Positions 1-12,034 of a DNA stretch of 64,000 nt are shown here, piece by piece. The notes below the pieces were generated by a model that saw only the letters and a program-made list of their open reading frames with translations, did no database searches and was not told the DNA's origin. The position numbers and the translations under genes are program-made. This DNA is from Panicum virgatum (lineage: Eukaryota; Streptophyta; Magnoliopsida; Poales; Poaceae), in NCBI RefSeq assembly GCF_016808335.1, contig NC_053143.1, positions 55,799,339 through 55,863,338 on the forward strand, given 5' to 3'. The stretch's first letter is position 1; the number at the start of each line of letters is the position of its first letter.

Positions 1-145
1 ACGCAAAATATGTGCCAACTATGTTATGGTATGGAAACATAGACATACATCTTTCGAATAGAAGCATTATAAGAAGTACCCTTTGAGTCGATTGGCATAT
101 CAATCCGAATTATATGTCACCACTCAAAAACATTATGTAACCATC

Positions 146-436
146 CACTACAGGAAAAGCATAAATTTTCGTGGGCCTAAATTTTTTCGTGGGCCGGCCC
201 ACGTAAAAACTACAAGAATTTTCGTGGGCCGCCAAACCGACGAAAAACATGAGCTTTTTTCGTGGGCCAGGAAGGTAGCCCACGAAAAAAACGTTTTTTC
301 GTGGGTCTGTCACAGGCCGACGAAAAAATTTGGCCCGGGAGCTGCTCTTTTTTGTGGACCGCCAGGGGGGCCGACGAAAATCACATTTTTGGTGGGTCAC
401 CTGGCGGCCGACAAAAAATGGGGTGCCTTTAGGGCC
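146..436. repeat. CACTA-1 left terminal and subterminal repeats
   Basis: After the CACTA terminus, TTTTCGTGGGC or its complement recurs roughly every 30-45 bp from about 166 to 420, partly as head-to-head pairs that can fold. In En/Spm-type elements such arrays are the binding sites of the TNPA-type protein. Short reading frames on both strands across this stretch are by-products of the repeats. Confidence 0.85.
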
Positions 437-973
437 GCCTAGGCACCCCGTTCGAACCTTAATTCCCACGCACTCGTTAACCCCCGGCCGCCACCCCACA
501 CACGCTGCCGCACCATCCTGGCCGCCACTCCCGACGCCGCCGTGCCGTCACCCCCGAAGCCGACAGACGCACCAACAACCGATGCCCTCGCCTCAGCCGC
601 CGGCTGCCCCCGACGCCCTCGCCAGCACCGGCCCCGCCACCCGCGGCCGTATCTCCGCCGGCCCGCCACCCCCGATGCCCTCGCCTCCACCGCCGGCCGC
701 CCCCAACGCCCTCGCCAGCGCTAGCCCCGCCACCCGCAGCCGTATCTCTGCCGGCCCGCCGCTCCCGCCGGCACGGCCGCGTCCCGCGCGCCGCCCGGGC
801 GCCAGCCGCGGCTCTGCGACCCCTGGCCGCCGGCCCCTGGGCACCACCGCCCACTCCGCTGTCGGCCGCCTGTGCCTCCACTGCCCAGGATCCCGCGGCC
901 CCGACGCCCCTGCCGCCCACGGGCCGCCCTGATGCCACCGGCCGCCTGCCCCTGCCCTGGGCGCCTTCGGCCC
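437..973. other. GC-rich leader with a 93-bp tandem repeat
   Basis: This is a very GC-rich stretch between the subterminal array and the nested retrotransposon. A unit starting GATGCCCTCGCC occurs at 581 and again at 674, a period of 93 bp (31 codons), with several differences between units. Frames are open on both strands because stops are rare in such composition. Translations are low-complexity Pro/Ala/Arg with no domain I know. It may be an untranslated leader, a promoter CpG region or captured host sequence. The GGCCC insertion site of the retrotransposon is its last 5 bp. Confidence 0.6.
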
Positions 974-2546
974 TGTTGACACTCCTTAGAGCCCCAATTT
1001 ATGTACCGCAAGCACACGGATCGTGGGAGCTTTTCCCTTAGAGTACTCCCCCAAGGTTTATCATCCGTGGATCGGAAGCGAACCGACTATGGTTTACCAT
1101 CTAATCTATCGAACCTATCCTAAACATGAAGCGAAGATTGCATATAAACTGAACACTTGATAGATATGAATGAAGCATAAGTATTCATCACACCCACAAC
1201 CGTAGATGAGATAACTCAACCAAGGAGTTAGGGCCTATCGTCTCTAGGTACAGTTCTAGTCAAAAAGGTGATCAAAACATAGATTGCATCTCAACTAAAG
1301 GTACACGAAATCATCTCTCAGAAAAGGCGGCTCGCAAGCAGCCTACTTTCCAAAGGTCGCCGGTGCGAGGTGCATGTTAAAGCCTAAGATTTCCCAAAGT
1401 TTTACCCCAAACGCACACCAAGTGCTCTTAATCGAAGCTCCTCCTCTTGGTGGCCGCGCAACGACGCCCATGGTACTCGCCATCGATCCTATTCCACATC
1501 ATGTCGTTGCTAGAATTTTTCCCTCCGCCATGCTGTCACCACACCAGGGTAATCAACCAACTAGCTAAAACACGCTACCTCAAAGTATCCGCAAGATATA
1601 GACTAATCACCACAAATAGATCTGATCTTACTATGAACACAAGGATGCATCACATATGAGAAAGAAAGCATGCATTGAAGTAGACCAAAGTCGAGACAAC
1701 TAGAATAAAGAGTAGATTGATATCGCCATCGTGTGTGTACATACCCCGACGAATGTTGGGGATAACTCCTGAACTCCACCATGGCACAACCTCGCAGGGA
1801 GGCCATGGCGGCTAGTGGTGGCCTAAGCCATCTCCTAGGTACTCTCGAAGACTCGCGGCGGCCGTCAGCCTCCTCTGGTCTTGGCCCTAGGTTTTCGTCG
1901 AGTTCTGGGTGGATGGATGCCGCGAGTTGAATAAGGTGCGAGCTATTTATAAGCCGAGGAAGCCACCGGTCGAAGGGGAGGCCGAACCGCCTCGGAAACA
2001 GGCTAGACCGACCGGCCTCATGGGCCTAGGCCGGCCGGCCTACCCTCTTTCGGGCCCGCCTTGGTCTCATTTTTCGCGTGTAGACTCCTCGCATCTTCTA
2101 GAGTTTATGTCCTTCACGATTGCACCCCTTTGGATGTCGTTATCTTGGAGATATCTTCGAGGAAAGGATAGGATAGGGAATCCTTCCTTAAATCTTTATT
2201 TGCTTTGCTTAATCCCAAAGTATCTTGATCTCATCTTTGTGGGCTTGGTCCATTGGGCTCTCTTGGAGGATGGATGTGCATGAATGGGCTTCGAATCAAC
2301 ATGGGCTCTGGTCCTTCCTTTGGGCTTCGGCCTTCGTCTTTCTCCGTGTTAGCGCTCGATCACGGGCCTCGTCATTTCATGCTCCAAAATAGGCCAAAAA
2401 CCTGCAAAAACGAAGTTCCTCCAAAATATATGTGAAAATGACCAATAATTAGGCCGGGGTTAGGACAGTTAGTGATTTTGATATTAAATTCATGCCATTA
2501 TCAAGGATAAACAAGGGATAAAATGGGTACTTAAGGAGCGCCAACA
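974..2546 (-). repeat. 3' LTR of the nested retrotransposon, left copy
   Basis: On the plus strand it runs TGTTGACACTCC to GCGCCAACA. It aligns over its full length with 8133-9702; by eye the two LTRs differ by several percent, clearly more than the two duplication copies differ. It carries many short open frames but nothing protein-like. Confidence 0.9.
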
Positions 2547-2556
2547 TTCCCCCCAT
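2547..2556 (-). promoter_or_regulatory. Polypurine tract
   Basis: On the minus strand it reads ATGGGGGGAA directly before the TG of the 3' LTR. This is the expected place and composition for plus-strand priming during reverse transcription. Confidence 0.75.
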
Positions 2557-5500
2557 GCTTAAACCTTGCTCGTCCTCGAGTAAGTCCAGGAGCTTTGCTT
2601 ATAAAGAAATCAGCGTTGCCCCTCAATGTCCTCTCTGCACTTAGTCGTACATAACAAGACATATTGCTCTCTCAAGTATTTAGCATTTAAGTTCATGTTG
2701 TGACCGGCTAATTTTTCATTATGGAAGATAGACTAGCAATTAAAGAACAAGCCACAATAATAAATAAATGCAATGCTCTCAAACTTAAGTGAACTTCTAA
2801 CCTTTACTTTGTTTCATCGTGAAGAGTTTTCAAAAGAATGCATATCAAACATAAGTGAGGTTCTCTTGCAAAAGATCATGGAAATACTCATCTCATCAAG
2901 TCACTCAAGCCTACATTAGATTGTCTTCAACCTATTCTACTCATGTATAAAAGTGGAAGGCTTATATGGACCTTGGTAGGTAAAAACAATCCTAGCAAAA
3001 CATTATACTTCAAATATTATCAAACTAAGAGAGAGATCTAATGGAATTATCGAGACTAGTCAAAAAGGCCATTGGAAAATAATGTTGGAGAGGGAGAAAG
3101 ATGAAACACACACATTTAGATAGGTGGACATGTGCAAGTGGCAAATGGATGACCCCGAGACACAAATGAAGTTCTTGTTATCGGATTGCACATGGTTGGA
3201 AGATTTGAGTATGGAATAGTTCTTAAAAGTAACTTGGAAAATTAATGAAGCCAAAAAGAGCTAAGGAGCATTTTATTCTTCTCTTTTTTCTTTCATTTTT
3301 CTTTTCTTTTCTCTTTCTTTCTTTTTTTCTTTCTTTTTGCTCCTTAGAACTTTTGATAACATTGAATACTTACCCAGCCATCCCCCCATGCTTGAACGAA
3401 TGCTCGTCCTCGAGTATGAATAGTGGGAGAACCAACTAGCTAGGGTAAGTATCTCAAATTCACCTTCTTCTTCGTAGAACCTCTTTAATCTCTGGGGAGC
3501 CTTGTCTCCCAAAACTTTTCTTTATATGGTGCCCTTGATTCTTTTGATTCCGTTGAAATAATAATCCATACTCAAATTGGGTTGTGGTTAAGGAGGTAAT
3601 CACAAAAAGATTTTTTTTGTTTAGGGTGGATATCCAGAGAGGTTTGCAAAATTCCCGAAGTAGAAACTCACAATGCATGGATAAATAGGCTAGCAAAAAG
3701 AAGGTTACACAAAAAAAACAGAATGACCAGCTTCTTAGTCTCATACCAAAGAAATCAATCTTAATCCAACTCATCAAAATATAAGTTTGCAATCTAAAGG
3801 TTTCATCATGAAAGAATATGTATGTATAGGCTTTGGTAGGTAGAACTTTGCAAGAGATTCACAAATGTAGATAGCATAGGAATTAAGTTTTCAAATAAAA
3901 CAACACAAGGTGTAAGGTCATCGGTAGACTTAAACAAAGAGCAACATAGAATATGTGGGTCTAGAATTTAGTCATTTAACCTCCACAAATAAAAGAGCCG
4001 GTATTTAATCATTTTAATTCCATTTAATTTAGAGCAAATGGTCAAGTCATATACAACATAGCGTAGGTAAAACAAAGCAGCAACTTTCATCACTTTTCCA
4101 TAAGCAAGAGAATATAAGAATATCATCGTGGTGAGCTCAAGGTGATGGTGGTTATCATTCATTGAAAACAAAAACAAATCTAGGTTGTACTCCTAGTAGC
4201 CATGTTATTATAGGGAGAGATATACAAAGGTTGCATCTATGGTTGAAGGCATATATGTACAAGCATTAGAAAAAGAGAGAGTTGAGGAAGAATTACCGTC
4301 CTTCTCGATGCTCGCAGTTAAGTGTAGCGCAGCCTCCCCCATACTTAAGCTTTGTGCTAAGCATGGAAGAAGAATCATGAGCATCTTGTGGCAACCGTGA
4401 TTATCTTACTCCATGAGATCTTTCTTCCTTGTCCACGAAATCCTCCCCCATGCTTAGTATGATGCTAGGCGTGGAAGGAGAAGATGGACCATCTTGCAAT
4501 TCTTGAAGTCCTTCCCTCATGTGTATGAATATCATCTTCAATGTATTTTCACCTATGTTGCCTCAATTTCCTTCAACTTCTTCTTGTACTAAGTCATGGT
4601 CCCAATCATTGCTTCACATCGTCGTCGCCTCCTACAATTCCTCGTTGTCCCATTGCTACCTCATCTTCACGAATTTTTCTTTCAATTTCTAGAACAGAAC
4701 ATATACTGAAACATTGCTCCATTGCGAAGTGCACAAATTTTCCTTTCCAACGAGTCCTCATTTGCCCAAAATTGATTCCGAACAAGAGAGTTATGTCCAT
4801 TTCATCGCAGCGATGCAATCTGTCCCGACGAATTTCAGAACGCGCAACGTCCAATGTTCTTGCCATATCTCCTTATACGGGTCTTCAAATTCATTGATCT
4901 TGGATGTGTTGGAACGGGAATTTCATGGAGCTTCTGAATATCAACTTTTTCTTCCTTGTACATCTCTATCCATGTGCAAAATTTGATGAAAATAGCGGGG
5001 CTTGCTCTCGAACTTTGGAGATGTTGACAAATTTGATTTCTTCTTTGATCACGAATTCATGGGAACGCTTTGTCATGCCTGCAAAACAATTCAAGTGCAC
5101 AATCTACCCCCAAGGTGACAGATGGGAGTAGAAACAATTGCCAACAAACCAAAAACATCCCCTAAGATACTTAACTTGTGGCATAGTTAATCTTGTGAAA
5201 ATTAAACCTAATGGGTGTATGTGAATGCAAGTGGGAGGTGTGTGTATGCAAATGAGAGGAAAATGGATTGCTATCTTGGTCAAAAAAGCTTAAAGATGGA
5301 GGTCCGCAAACAAGTTTAAACACCACGTTTACACAAGATTGCAAAAGGTAAATGCTATCATGATAAGCATTACATGGATAGGAAAGCATATATCAATAAG
5401 ATTAAGACCAAGCTAGCAAAATGAGGGCATGAACAATGGAATGGATGCAAAGTGCAAATGCAAAGTTAGCAAAAATAAGTGTTAGCAAGGTTGAAAGGAC

Positions 5501-8105
5501 ATTTCGATGTTGTTCCGCAGCTAGCTTATTCAAAAACAATTGCTAAGAGTGACAAAAAGCCTTTGCGACACTTCATAAGGAGTGAGGATTTTGTCAATGA
5601 AAAGGTTATTTATCGAAAAGGACCAAGCAACCGAGCTAACAAGGTTTTAGAAGTAGGTTTATGAGTTTCCTTTTTTTTGCTTAAAACAAAAATTTTGAAG
5701 AGAGAGTGTTGGGTATAGAAATTCTATCTAAGGTGGTTTTAAAAAAACTAGAGAGAAACAAAAGTTAGATTTTTTTTTTGAAAGAAAAACATAACCTATG
5801 GTTTTAGGATTGCTCTATGAGTGGTTTTCCTAAGGGTTTTAGGATCTCAAAAGCGAGGCTAGTCAATGTGTTTAGAAAAAGTTTTTTTTTTAAATGCAAC
5901 ATGCAATTCAATGCAAGGGTGAGACGAACAATATGGTATGCAATGCAACATGGGGTGGGTGATCAAAATGATATGACATGATGAGGTGGTCTAAAACAAA
6001 ACAAAAGTTAGCCTAAGTTAACTAGCCACAAGTTTAGAATCAAAGGATGGTGCAATGCTTCATAAATCTCTCTAAAAAGACACAAAGAAAAAGACTCAAA
6101 ACACTAATAGGCACACAAAAAGGTCTACAAGTTTCCCAAGATAAAATAACAAAGTACTCCCTCAATAACATTTAGAAAGAACAACATGAAGTTGTGGTTT
6201 TTGTTAGAGCAATGGTACAATGTTACTTGATATTTCGATTAAAGAGTGCAATGTAGACGGTCATATTAATATATATAAATAGATAAATAAAATGAATGGG
6301 CTGCCTCCCGCAAAGCGCTTCATTTAAAGTCATAGAGCTTGACTTTCTCACATACCTTATCATTGATGTGAAGCCATGGTCCTTCGTGCGAGAATTCGAA
6401 TTGTCCATGCAGCTTGTATTGATGTCGCCTTTCGTAATCCATCGTGGTTCGCTCTTAGCATCTTCATGCGTTGAATGTTTTCACTCGTGCCTTCCTTTGC
6501 CAACATCCTTGAGGCCCTTATTTTGTCCTGAGCTTCTGAATTCGATCATGTATGCTTGATGAAACCACAGCCCAAGCTCCTCTTCATTGTTGTCATCCTT
6601 ATCTCCTTCACCTTGTTCTCGTCACGTTGCTCTTCGCCTCTCCTTCGTGGATTTTCCCCTGCATCCAGAATAGAACATATACCAAAATATAGCTCTATTA
6701 AAAATTTTATGTAATTACCTTTCCAACAAGTGGTCATTCACTTTAAACAGAGTCCAAACGAGAGAGTTATGACCATTTTACTTTAGCGCTGCGTGCTGTC
6801 CAGAAAATTTCAGAGTGCACGACCTTCGATGTTTTGTTTATAACTTCTTGTGGGAAACTTCGATTGACTTCATTTTTGATTCGTTGGAACCGGAACTTCA
6901 TGGGGCTTTTGAATATCCAAAAATATACTGCAATTTTCTTTGAGGTCGAGCAGAATATTGATGATAACAATGACTTCTTATGAATCGATCCGAAGATGTC
7001 GATGATCTTGATCTTGTGGTCTTCAGAGCGTTTTGTTGTGCATCCTTGGCTTCAATGTCATCACCATTGATTCACCAGCGAGTAGCATGGCTCCAATGGT
7101 CTGTCTCCATGGTTCTTGCTTTGCCTAAGGTGTCGGGATCGAAGGAGGCTCCCGTGCTTTGTGTTGATGATCAGAGTGGTCTCTTTCTTTGATTGTACTC
7201 GACTAGAAGCTTCTTGAGCATCCCATGGAGAAGATGGGTGGCATCATGGTTCCTCTAATCTTGTTGCCTCCAGCGTTGGTCAACTTCAAATCATCAACTT
7301 TTGTAAACAAGGTCCTCCAAACATCTTGCGACATCGTCATCACTTTCTCCTTTGTTTGTTGCTGCCTCTTCTTCGTTGAATTCCTTGATCATACTGCATA
7401 GAACATGTACCAACATTCTACTCCATGGAAAGCCTTATGAAATTACCTTTTCAACAAGTGGTCATTGATCCCAAACGGACTCCGGATGAAGAAGTTATGG
7501 TCGTTTTACTCCGGCACTGCGCTCTATCCCAAGACATTTCAGAACGCGCAGCGTGGAAAGATTTTACCATAACTCTTCACACCGATCTCCAAAATTCACG
7601 ATTCTTGATGCGTTGGAAAGAAGGCTTGATGGAGCTTTACAATATACAATTTTCTCTCATGGTACTTCTCTGATCATGTACGAAAATCTCATCACAACAG
7701 CAGCACTTTGGGGATGATGATGATCCGATCGCACGATTTTCTTTTTGGGCATAGTTCATCACCTATGGCTTGGACAAAGAAATCTCCAAGAGACATTAGC
7801 CAAAATTGACATGGTGACATATCTTTTTCATCTTTACTTGTTTTGAGTGTGGGCTCGATAGCGGATGCTGGGCCACTAACAAAAGTTAGCACCTACCACT
7901 AAAGAGCGGGTCTTCACGTAGCCATCAACTGGCTTGAGTGAGATTGGACTTGTCAAAGTATGGACGTTGAGAACTTCTCAATCGCTTTGTGTCTAGGGTT
8001 TTACCTGCATTCATGGACACAAACAAGAAACATAGGATATATGCAATAATAAAATTAGGGTTAGTCCAAAAAGATAGATAGATCTCCCTAGGGTTCGAGT
8101 TGCCG
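2557..8105 (-). other. Non-coding interior of the nested retrotransposon
   Basis: About 5.5 kb with no frame above about 120 codons and no gag, protease, reverse transcriptase or integrase motif on either strand. It holds a pyrimidine-rich tract (about 3278-3343, CTTT repeats) and further copies of the polypurine-tract neighbourhood: CCCCCCATGCTT at 3382, CCCCCATACTTAAG at about 4336 and CCCCCATGCTTAG at about 4444. The first of these is followed, as at 2547, by CTCGTCCTCGAGTA. The rest is AT-rich sequence in which I see nothing defined. Confidence 0.75.
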
Positions 8106-8124
8106 ATCCCCGGTAACGGCGCCA
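8106..8124 (-). promoter_or_regulatory. Primer-binding site
   Basis: On the minus strand, 8 bp inside the 5' LTR, the sequence is TGGCGCCGTTACCGGGGAT. A TGGCGCC start followed by GTTRCCGGGGA is typical of Tat/Athila-type gypsy elements primed by an Asp-type tRNA; the tRNA identity is from memory. Confidence 0.7.
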
Positions 8125-8132
8125 GAAAAGCT

Positions 8133-9702
8133 TGTTGCCACTCCTTAGAGCCCCAATTTATGTACCGCAAGCACACGGATCATGGTAGCTTTTCCCTTAG
8201 AGTACTCCCCAAGGTTTATCATCCGTGGATTGGAAGCGAACCGACTAGGGTTTACCATCTAATCTATCGAACCTATCCTAAACATGAAGCAAAGATTGCA
8301 TATAAACTAAACACTTGATAGATATGAATGAAGCATAAGTGTTCATCACACCCACAACAGTAGATGAGATAACTCAACCAAGGAGCTAGGGCCTATCGTC
8401 TCTAGGTACAATTCTAGTCAAAAAGGTGATCAAAACATAGATTGCATCTCAACTAAAGGTACACGAAATCATCTCTCAGAAAGGCAGCTCGCAAGCGGCC
8501 TATTTTCCCAAGGTCGCCGGTGAGAGGTGCATGTTAATGCCTAAGGTTTCCAAAATTTTACCCCAAACACCCACCAAGTGCTCTTACTCGAAGCTCCTCC
8601 TCTTGGTGGCCGCGCAACGACTCCCATGGTACTCGCCATCGATCCTATTCCACATCATGTCGTCGCTAGAATTTTTCCCTCCACCATGCTATCACCACAC
8701 CGGGGAAATCAACCAACTAGCTAAAACACGCTACCTCAACGTATCCGCAAGATATAGAATAATCACCACGAATAGATCTGATCTTACTATGAACATAAGG
8801 ATGCATCACATATGAGAAAGAAAGCATGCATTGAAGTAGACCAAAGTCGAGACAACTAGAATAAAGAGTAGATTGATATCACCATCGTGTCTGTATATAC
8901 CCTGATGAATGTTGGGGATGACTCCTGAACTCCACCATGGCACAACCTCGCAGGGAGGCCATGGTGGCTAGGGATGGCCTAAGCCATCTCCTAGGTACCC
9001 TCGAAGACTCGCGGCGGCCGTCAGCCTCCTCCGGTCCTGGCCCTAGGTTTTCGTCGAGTTCTGAGTGGATGGATGCCGCGAGTTGAATAAGGTGCGAGCT
9101 ATTTATAAGTAGAGGAAGCCACCAGTCGAAGGGGAGGCCGAACCGCCTCGGAAACGGGCTAGGCCGGCCGGCCTCATGGGCCTAGGCCGACCGGCCTACC
9201 CTCTTTTGGGCCCGCCTCGGTCTCATCTTTCGCGTATAGACTCCTCGCATCTTCTAGAGTTTATGTCCTTCACGATTGCACCCCTTTGGACGTCGTTATC
9301 TTGGAGATATCTTCGAGGAAAGGATAGGATAGGGAATCCTTCCTTAAATCTTTATTTGTTTTGCTTAATCCCAAAGTATCTTGATCTCATCTTTGTGGGC
9401 TTGGTCCTTTGGGCTCTCTTGGAGGATGGATGTGCATGAATGGGCTTCGAATCAACATGGGCTTTGGTCCTTCCTTTGGGCTTTGGCCTTCGTCTTTCTC
9501 CGTGTTAGCGCTCGATCACGGGCCTCGTCATTTCATGCTCCAAAATAAGCCAAAAACCTGCAAAAACGGAGTTCCTCCAAAATATATGTGAAAATGACCA
9601 ATAATTAGGCCGGGGTTAGGACGGTTAGTGATTTTGATATTAAATTCCTGCCATTATCAAGGATAAACAAGGGATAAAATGGGTAGTTAAGGAGCGCCAA
9701 CA
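8133..9702 (-). repeat. 5' LTR of the nested retrotransposon, left copy
   Basis: It runs from TGTTGCCACTCC to GCGCCAACA on the plus strand and is followed by the GGCCC target duplication at 9703. It pairs with the LTR at 974-2546. Confidence 0.9.
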
Positions 9703-9990
9703 GGCCCCGCTGCAATGAAGGTATAAATTTGATGTCAATTTGACTTTGATAGTGGACTATAGATGCGATTGTTTGGTATATGCATTGTGTTGTATAGGGT
9801 TTATGCGCAAACCAGTAGTTAACCCTAGGCATCACCTATTCCAGAAGCAAGCACATCGCATTTGTGGTGGTGTTTGGACCTAATGAAGTTTCAGAATCTA
9901 TGGATGCATGGATTGTATAGTTTCATTCAATCCAAACATAGGATTACTAGTGATGTGCGTGGTTCCGGGATTGTCCACGTATTTGGACAG

Positions 9991-10186
9991 CCGGAGAATG
10001 GGGGTGGCCGCATGTGATTCGTGTACGTGTCCGATGATCCGAACGAGATTTCGACAGCATAACCCAGTTGTTCTCCGTCGCACCAGGAACAGGCATGCGT
10101 TCGGAGAACAGCGGGGTTATGCTGCCGAAATTTCGTTCGGATCATCGGGCACGTCACGAATCGCATGAGGCCACCTCCATTCTCGG
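9991..10186. repeat. Large inverted repeat upstream of the TNP2 exon, left copy
   Basis: The arms (about 9991-10083 and 10096-10186) are reverse complements of each other with scattered mismatches, around a loop of about 12 bases. The left arm starts GAGAATGGGGGTGG and the right arm ends CCACCTCCATTCTC. The pairing is so strong that both strands translate to a similar peptide (CPMIRT, then FRQHNP). A smaller hairpin, GTCC-ACGTATTT-GGAC, lies just upstream at about 9974. The structure sits about 100-290 bp before the first TNP2 codon. A related structure occurs in CACTA-3. Confidence 0.9.
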
Positions 10187-10283
10187 GTGGGTTTAGGGCC
10201 TTTCCTAGTAGGGTTCTTTATTGTCACCTAAGCCACGTGTCGCTACTATATGATGAATTTTGGTTGGTGCTTTAGCCTCGAGA

Positions 10284-11956
10284 ATGGGCGACAATCGAAA
10301 GGCTATGTATGAAGGATGGAGAAAGAATGGGGCACACTCCAGGGAATGGCAGGCAATCACAGAGGATTTTCTGAAGCAAGCATTAAAGGTGGCAAAAGGT
10401 CCTGTCACAGCATGTCCGTGCCTTGACTGTAAGAACGGGTCGTACAAGACCAGACATGTGATGGAGGAACACCTATGTAGATTTGGGTTTATGTCTGACT
10501 ATCTTGTATGGCATAAGCATGGAGAGCAAGCCCACCATCGCATTTCAGAGCCGGCTCAGCAAAACCGTGATGGCATGATGGATATGCTGAATGACCTTGC
10601 TATGGAGTTTGAGTTTGATCCAGAAGAGGACAATCAACCACCGCCAGAGGTGCAAGAATTCTATCGACTGCTTGAAGCCGGTGATGAGAAGCTGCATTCC
10701 GGTACCGAGAAGACCATGCTTGATACGGTATCGAGGCTTCTGGCGATAAAATAAGATCACAACATTTCGAACAGTTGCTTCAATGACATGGTCAAACTGG
10801 TGTCTGAGGTTATCCCATATGATCATAAGCTGCCGAAAAACTTATATTTCGCGAAGAAGATGATGGCAGGCCTTGGGATGAAATATGAAAAGATAGATGT
10901 CTGTCCTAGCAACTGCATGCTATTTTGGAGGGAGGATGATAAACTGAGTACATGTAGGCACCGTGGGAAGTCTAGGTACATTCAGGTGAAAAATGAGGCG
11001 GGGGGAGAACGTGGACACAACGGTGCCGGCTAAGCAATTGCGGTATATGCCCATCATCCCTCGTCTGAAGTGGCTGTTCCTTTCTATGAAAATAGCTAAG
11101 AGTATGGGGTGGCACAAAGAATGCAGACGTGGCAGCCAGAGTGAGGATGTAATGGTGCATCCGGCAGACGGCGATGCATGGAAGGCACTGGACGAGTTCG
11201 ATCCTGAGTTTGCGAGAGACCAAAGAGTGTCCGTGTTGGGTTGGTGACGGATGGGTTCACACCTTTCAGTACTTCTGCGAGCCCATACTCTTGCTAGCCA
11301 GTTTTCATCATGCCATACAATCTTCCACCTGAGATGGTGCTTAAAGATGAATTCATATTTCTTGCGCTCGTCATTCCAGGACCTGAACATCCAGGGAAGA
11401 ATCTCAATGTCTTCTTACGCCCGTTAATAGAAGAACTCAAACAATTGTGGACAGGGGTGAAGGCGTATGATAGTTACACTAAGAAAGAATTTAACCTGTG
11501 TGCCGCATACCTCTGGTCAGTACATGATCTATTGGCCTATGGCAATTGGGCTGGATGGTCTGTGAATGGCCGTCTTTCTTGTCCCATATGTATGGATGAC
11601 TCAGATGCATACAGGCTAAAGCATGGTGGAAAATTCACTTTCTTTGACTGCACTCGATGGGAGCTTCCTCCAAGGCACAAGTTAAGGCAGTCGACTACTG
11701 CATTTCGAAAGGGTGTTAAAGTCACAAAGCTACCATCAAAACGTAAGACTGCAAAGGAGATAATGACATGGCATAGACATCTGAAGGCTGATCTGAGCAC
11801 CAAAAAGTTTCATGGTTACGGCGTGCTCCACAACTGGACTCACATTTCCTTACTTTGGGAGCTGCCTTATGCTGAGGCTTTGATGCTGCCGCACAATATC
11901 GATCTCATGCACCAGGAGCGTAATGTCGCGGAAAGCATCGTAAGCATGTGTTTTGG
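10284..11956 (+). pseudogene. TNP2 transposase (N-terminal two thirds), broken, left copy
   Basis: Starts at MGDNRKAMYEGW, after which a transposase-associated zinc-binding domain is visible (CPCLDCKN, about residues 45-90, ending WHKHGE). The Transposase_21/TNP2 core follows (DVCPSNCMLFW, RYMPIIPRLKWLF, PGPEHPGKNLNVFL, NWTHISLLWELPYAEALMLP, NIDLMHQERNVAESIV). Breaks: a TAA at 10752; a run of six G at 11000-11005 where the right copy has five, shifting frame; a further shift near 11240; and TAG in place of Trp near 11297. The usual C-terminal DUF4218/DUF4216 parts are absent. The last exon ends at a GTGAGT donor (11957) and an intron leads into TNPA sequence. Non-functional as it stands. Confidence 0.88.
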
Positions 11957-12034
11957 GTGAGTTGCCGTACATTGTGATTTTCATTGTTACGTGTACATAA
12001 TAATTCATCTGAGTTTGTTTTGTTTCATATGCAG

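Larger units (their letters stand above)
974..9702 (-). mobile_element. Nested non-autonomous gypsy-type LTR retrotransposon
   Basis: Two direct LTRs of about 1.57 kb (974-2546 and 8133-9702) enclose about 5.6 kb without gag or pol. A 5-bp target duplication GGCCC flanks it exactly (969-973 and 9703-9707). On the minus strand the right LTR is followed by a primer-binding site of the TGGCGCCGTTRCCGGGG type, and a G-rich polypurine tract precedes the left LTR, so the element reads leftwards. Long LTRs plus a long non-coding interior fit the LARD class. The PBS and a CTCGAGGACGAGCA motif near the 3' LTR resemble Tat/Athila-type gypsy elements of grasses; that lineage call is from memory. Confidence 0.9.

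Noticed and set aside
83..1017. Many overlapping frames of 60-200 codons on both strands at 83-1017 and 19667-20611
   Set aside because: They cover terminal repeats and a GC-rich block where stops are rare. Translations are repetitive Pro/Ala/Arg/Gly and frames oppose each other.
2557..8105. Short frames inside the nested retrotransposon, repeated in the right copy
   Set aside because: They recur only because the DNA is duplicated. None shows a domain, codon bias or length beyond chance for 5.5 kb.
9908..10168. Matching peptides on opposite strands (CPMIRT...FRQHNP)
   Set aside because: This is a consequence of the inverted repeat, not evidence of coding.
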